Source: Flavobacteriaceae bacterium
GTDB lineage: Bacteria > Bacteroidota > Bacteroidia > Flavobacteriales > Flavobacteriaceae
DNA: 64,000 nt
Direction: 5' to 3'
Assembly (NCBI GenBank): GCA_947491985.1
Contig: CANLLR010000006.1
Span: forward strand, 25,927 to 89,926
Shown: piece after piece, positions 62,408-64,000 of the stretch
Position numbering within the stretch: the stretch's first letter is position 1
How the letters are laid out: each line of letters starts with the position of its first letter
The notes under the pieces: model-generated
What the model was told of the DNA's origin: nothing
The model's database searches: none
Seen by the model: only the letters and a program-made list of their open reading frames with translations
Translations under genes and position numbers: made by a program

Positions 62408-63397
62408 CTACACCAATTGATTTGCTACCAAATATTCGGCAATTTGAATCGCATTGGTTGCAGCTCCTTTGCGTAAATTATCGGCAACAATCCACATGTT
62501 TAAGGTGTTCGGTTGACTTTCATCACGACGAATTCGACCCACAAAAACATCGTCTTTACCTTGAGCGAACAATGGCATTGGATAGGTATAGGTATCGGTA
62601 TTGTCTTGCACCACAACGCCATCGGTTTGATGTAAAATCGCACGAATATCGTTCACTTCAAAATCGTTCGAAAACTCTACATTGACTGCTTCACTATGAC
62701 CGCCAACAATTGGCACACGAATAGCAGTTGCAGTAACCGCGATGGTTTTGTCGTTGAGTATTTTTTGCGTTTCACGCACCAATTTCATCTCTTCTTTGGT
62801 GTATCCGTTTTCTTCAAAACTGTCGCATTGTGGAATCGCATTACGGTGAATTGGGTATTTATACGCCATTTCGCCTTGCACTCCAGCGTATTCGTTTTCT
62901 AATTGCTGCACCGCTTTTACGCCCGTTCCTGTAATCGATTGATAGGTAGAAACGATAACGCGTTTGATGTTGTATTTGGCATGCAATGGAGCTAAAACCA
63001 ATACCATTTGAATGGTAGAACAGTTGGGATTGGCGATTATCTTATCACTTTTAGTTAGTTCAGCAGCATTGATTTCGGGAACGATTAGTTTTTTGGTAGC
63101 GTCCATTCGCCATGCCGATGAATTATCGATAACCGTTGTTCCCGCTTCAGCAAATTTTGGTGCCCAAACTAATGATGTTTCACCACCAGCAGAAAAAAGT
63201 GCAATGTCCGCTTTCATATCTACTGCCGTTTGCATTCCAACTACTTTATATTTTGTCCCTTTGAACTCAATTTCTTTGCCTACTGATCGCTCAGAAGCGA
63301 CAGGAATCAATTCGGTTACAGGGAAATTTCGTTCTGCTAAAACTTGTAGCATTACTTCACCAACCATTCCGGTTGCGCCAACAACAGCAACTCTCAT
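62408..63397 (-). CDS. asd: Aspartate-semialdehyde dehydrogenase
   Basis: This 329-residue enzyme reduces aspartyl phosphate to aspartate semialdehyde for lysine, threonine, methionine and diaminopimelate synthesis. The NADPH site is VAVVGATGMVGEVMLQVLAE. The catalytic Cys is in IANPNCSTIQMVL, and the substrate-site His in VGGHSEAVNVEF. A -7 element (TACTTTTG on minus, 63439-63432) lies upstream, without a clear -33 box. Length is normal. Confidence 0.97.
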   Translation of the reverse strand: MRVAVVGATGMVGEVMLQVLAERNFPVTELIPVASERSVGKEIEFKGTKYKVVGMQTAVDMKADIALFSAGGETSLVWAPKFAEAGTTVIDNSSAWRMDATKKLIVPEINAAELTKSDKIIANPNCSTIQMVLVLAPLHAKYNIKRVIVSTYQSITGTGVKAVQQLENEYAGVQGEMAYKYPIHRNAIPQCDSFEENGYTKEEMKLVRETQKILNDKTIAVTATAIRVPIVGGHSEAVNVEFSNDFEVNDIRAILHQTDGVVVQDNTDTYTYPMPLFAQGKDDVFVGRIRRDESQPNTLNMWIVADNLRKGAATNAIQIAEYLVANQLV

Positions 63398-63467
63398 ATA
63401 AATTGTTTTTAGATTTTACATTTTTGAAGTACAAAAGTAGCTAAAATTGGTGTTAAAAATAAAAATT

Positions 63468-63502
63468 TTGAATATTCAACTTTGAATTTTGAATATTGAA
63501 AT
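63468..63502. repeat. Heptamer array between asd and mscL
   Basis: Five 7-bp words are seen: TTGAATA, TTCAACT, TTGAATT, TTGAATA, TTGAAAT. It lies just past the mscL terminator and upstream of the asd promoter region. Confidence 0.75.
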
Positions 63503-63512
63503 ATAAGCAAAG

Positions 63513-63543
63513 AAAAACCGCCTCAATTAAGAAGCGGTTTAAA
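63513..63543 (-). terminator. Terminator after mscL
   Basis: On the minus strand AAACCGC (63540-63534) and GCGGTTT (63521-63515) pair around a TC/GA-extended loop and run into T. Confidence 0.78.
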
Positions 63544-63566
63544 TTAGAATATGTAATGTAGCGGTA

Positions 63567-63941
63567 TTATTTTTTCAATAAATCTCTAATCTCTGCTAAT
63601 AATTCTTCTTGAGTTGGACCTGCTGGAGCTGGAGCTTCTGCTGGTTTTTTCATTTTAGTGTACGCTTTAATAATCATAAACATCACAAAACCAACAACTA
63701 TCAAGCTAACAATCGAATTGATCCATTTTCCGTAACGAATAGCATTTTCTGGAGTAGTAACTGCACCTGCAGCGTCCTTAACTTCTGGTGTTAAAACATA
63801 TTGCAAAGCAGAAAAATCTACTCCACCTGTTAACATTCCGACAATTGGCATAGCAATATCGGCTACGAAGCCATTTACTACAGCGCCAACAGCACCTGCC
63901 ATAATAACTGCAACTGCAAACTCAATCACGTTGCCTGTCAT
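63567..63941 (-). CDS. mscL: Large-conductance mechanosensitive channel MscL, N-terminus apparently frameshifted
   Basis: From the ATG at 63941 this is a 124-residue MscL starting MTGNVIEFAVAVIMAGAVGA, with the two membrane helices and the C-terminal helix (EELLAEIRDLLKK). MscL opens under membrane tension to release solutes on osmotic downshock. The usual amphipathic first helix is missing. It can be read upstream from an ATG at 63967 as MLKEFRI, but a run of four T (minus strand) puts that stretch out of frame; five T would give MLKEFRIFIMTGNV, the family sequence. Either the gene lost a base or this is a sequencing error. Confidence 0.87.
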   Translation of the reverse strand: MTGNVIEFAVAVIMAGAVGAVVNGFVADIAMPIVGMLTGGVDFSALQYVLTPEVKDAAGAVTTPENAIRYGKWINSIVSLIVVGFVMFMIIKAYTKMKKPAEAPAPAGPTQEELLAEIRDLLKK

Positions 63942-64000
63942 AATAAAATTCTGAATTCTTTTAACATAATAAATAGAGTTAATTAATATTTTATTTGATT

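Noticed and set aside
18787..63502. The repeated 7-bp arrays as a CRISPR
   Set aside because: Units are 7 bp with no unique spacers of 25-40 bp and no cas genes nearby.

Overview
The window is an ordinary chromosomal stretch of an AT-rich member of the Bacteroidota, most likely a Flavobacterium or close relative (Flavobacteriaceae). The evidence is the alternative complex III operon, T9SS type A sorting domains, TonB-dependent receptors, DUF2723 and DUF3127 proteins, and several promoters of the Bacteroidota type (TTTG, a 17-21 nt spacer, then TAnnTTTG). No prophage, insertion sequence, CRISPR array or rRNA operon was seen.

Layout. 1-6241 (minus): alternative complex III genes actEA, actB, actC, actD, cut by the window edge. 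6457-6846: a SPOR protein. 6918-11473 (minus): rimP-nusA-infB, with an intrinsic-terminator-like hairpin in the leader. 11653-15033: universal stress protein, tRNA-Gln, and a histidine kinase/response regulator pair. 15159-23766: DUF2723 membrane glycosyltransferase-like protein, polysaccharide deacetylase, a thioredoxin fold without its cysteines, a metallophosphoesterase, and polA. 23772-29366: secreted or regulatory accessory genes (S74 chaperone domain, membrane AraC regulator, DOMON/T9SS protein, ankyrin protein, LacI). 29754-32626: rplM-rpsI and rpsB-tsf. 32754-40255: YhhQ, a decayed tag gene, DUF1275, aat, DUF3127, flavin reductase, histidine kinase, transglutaminase, HIT, greA. 40495-47946: a Rieske-like lipoprotein, a TonB receptor behind a TPP riboswitch, and a minus-strand run PPTase / GGGP synthase / PnuC / NadR-like kinase fused to DUF4301 / ArfB. 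48113-57886: ahcY, a BaeRF-like protein, an S9 peptidase, a metzincin protease with FN3 and T9SS domains, a FAD oxidoreductase-MtgA pair, and DoxX. 58064-63941: an AIM24-like protein, a possible metal-uptake TonB cluster, asd and mscL.

The most unusual structure is not a gene. At about a dozen places there are short arrays of degenerate 7-bp words (once 8-bp), each site with its own word, and many sites have two arms in inverted orientation. Most lie just after a stop codon or just before a start. Three lie inside reading frames: a polysaccharide deacetylase (between catalytic motifs), a phosphopantetheinyl transferase, and the signal peptide of the TPP-riboswitch-controlled TonB receptor. 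In the last case four perfect GAATAGA copies sit right after an alternative out-of-frame ATG, so losing one copy would move that ATG into frame. A further array forms the 3' end of the tag pseudogene.

Other points worth checking are a one-base frameshift in the mscL N-terminus, the promoter-leader-terminator arrangement before rimP, the NadR/DUF4301 fusion, and two folds that have lost their canonical ligands (the thioredoxin CxxC cysteines and the Rieske histidines).
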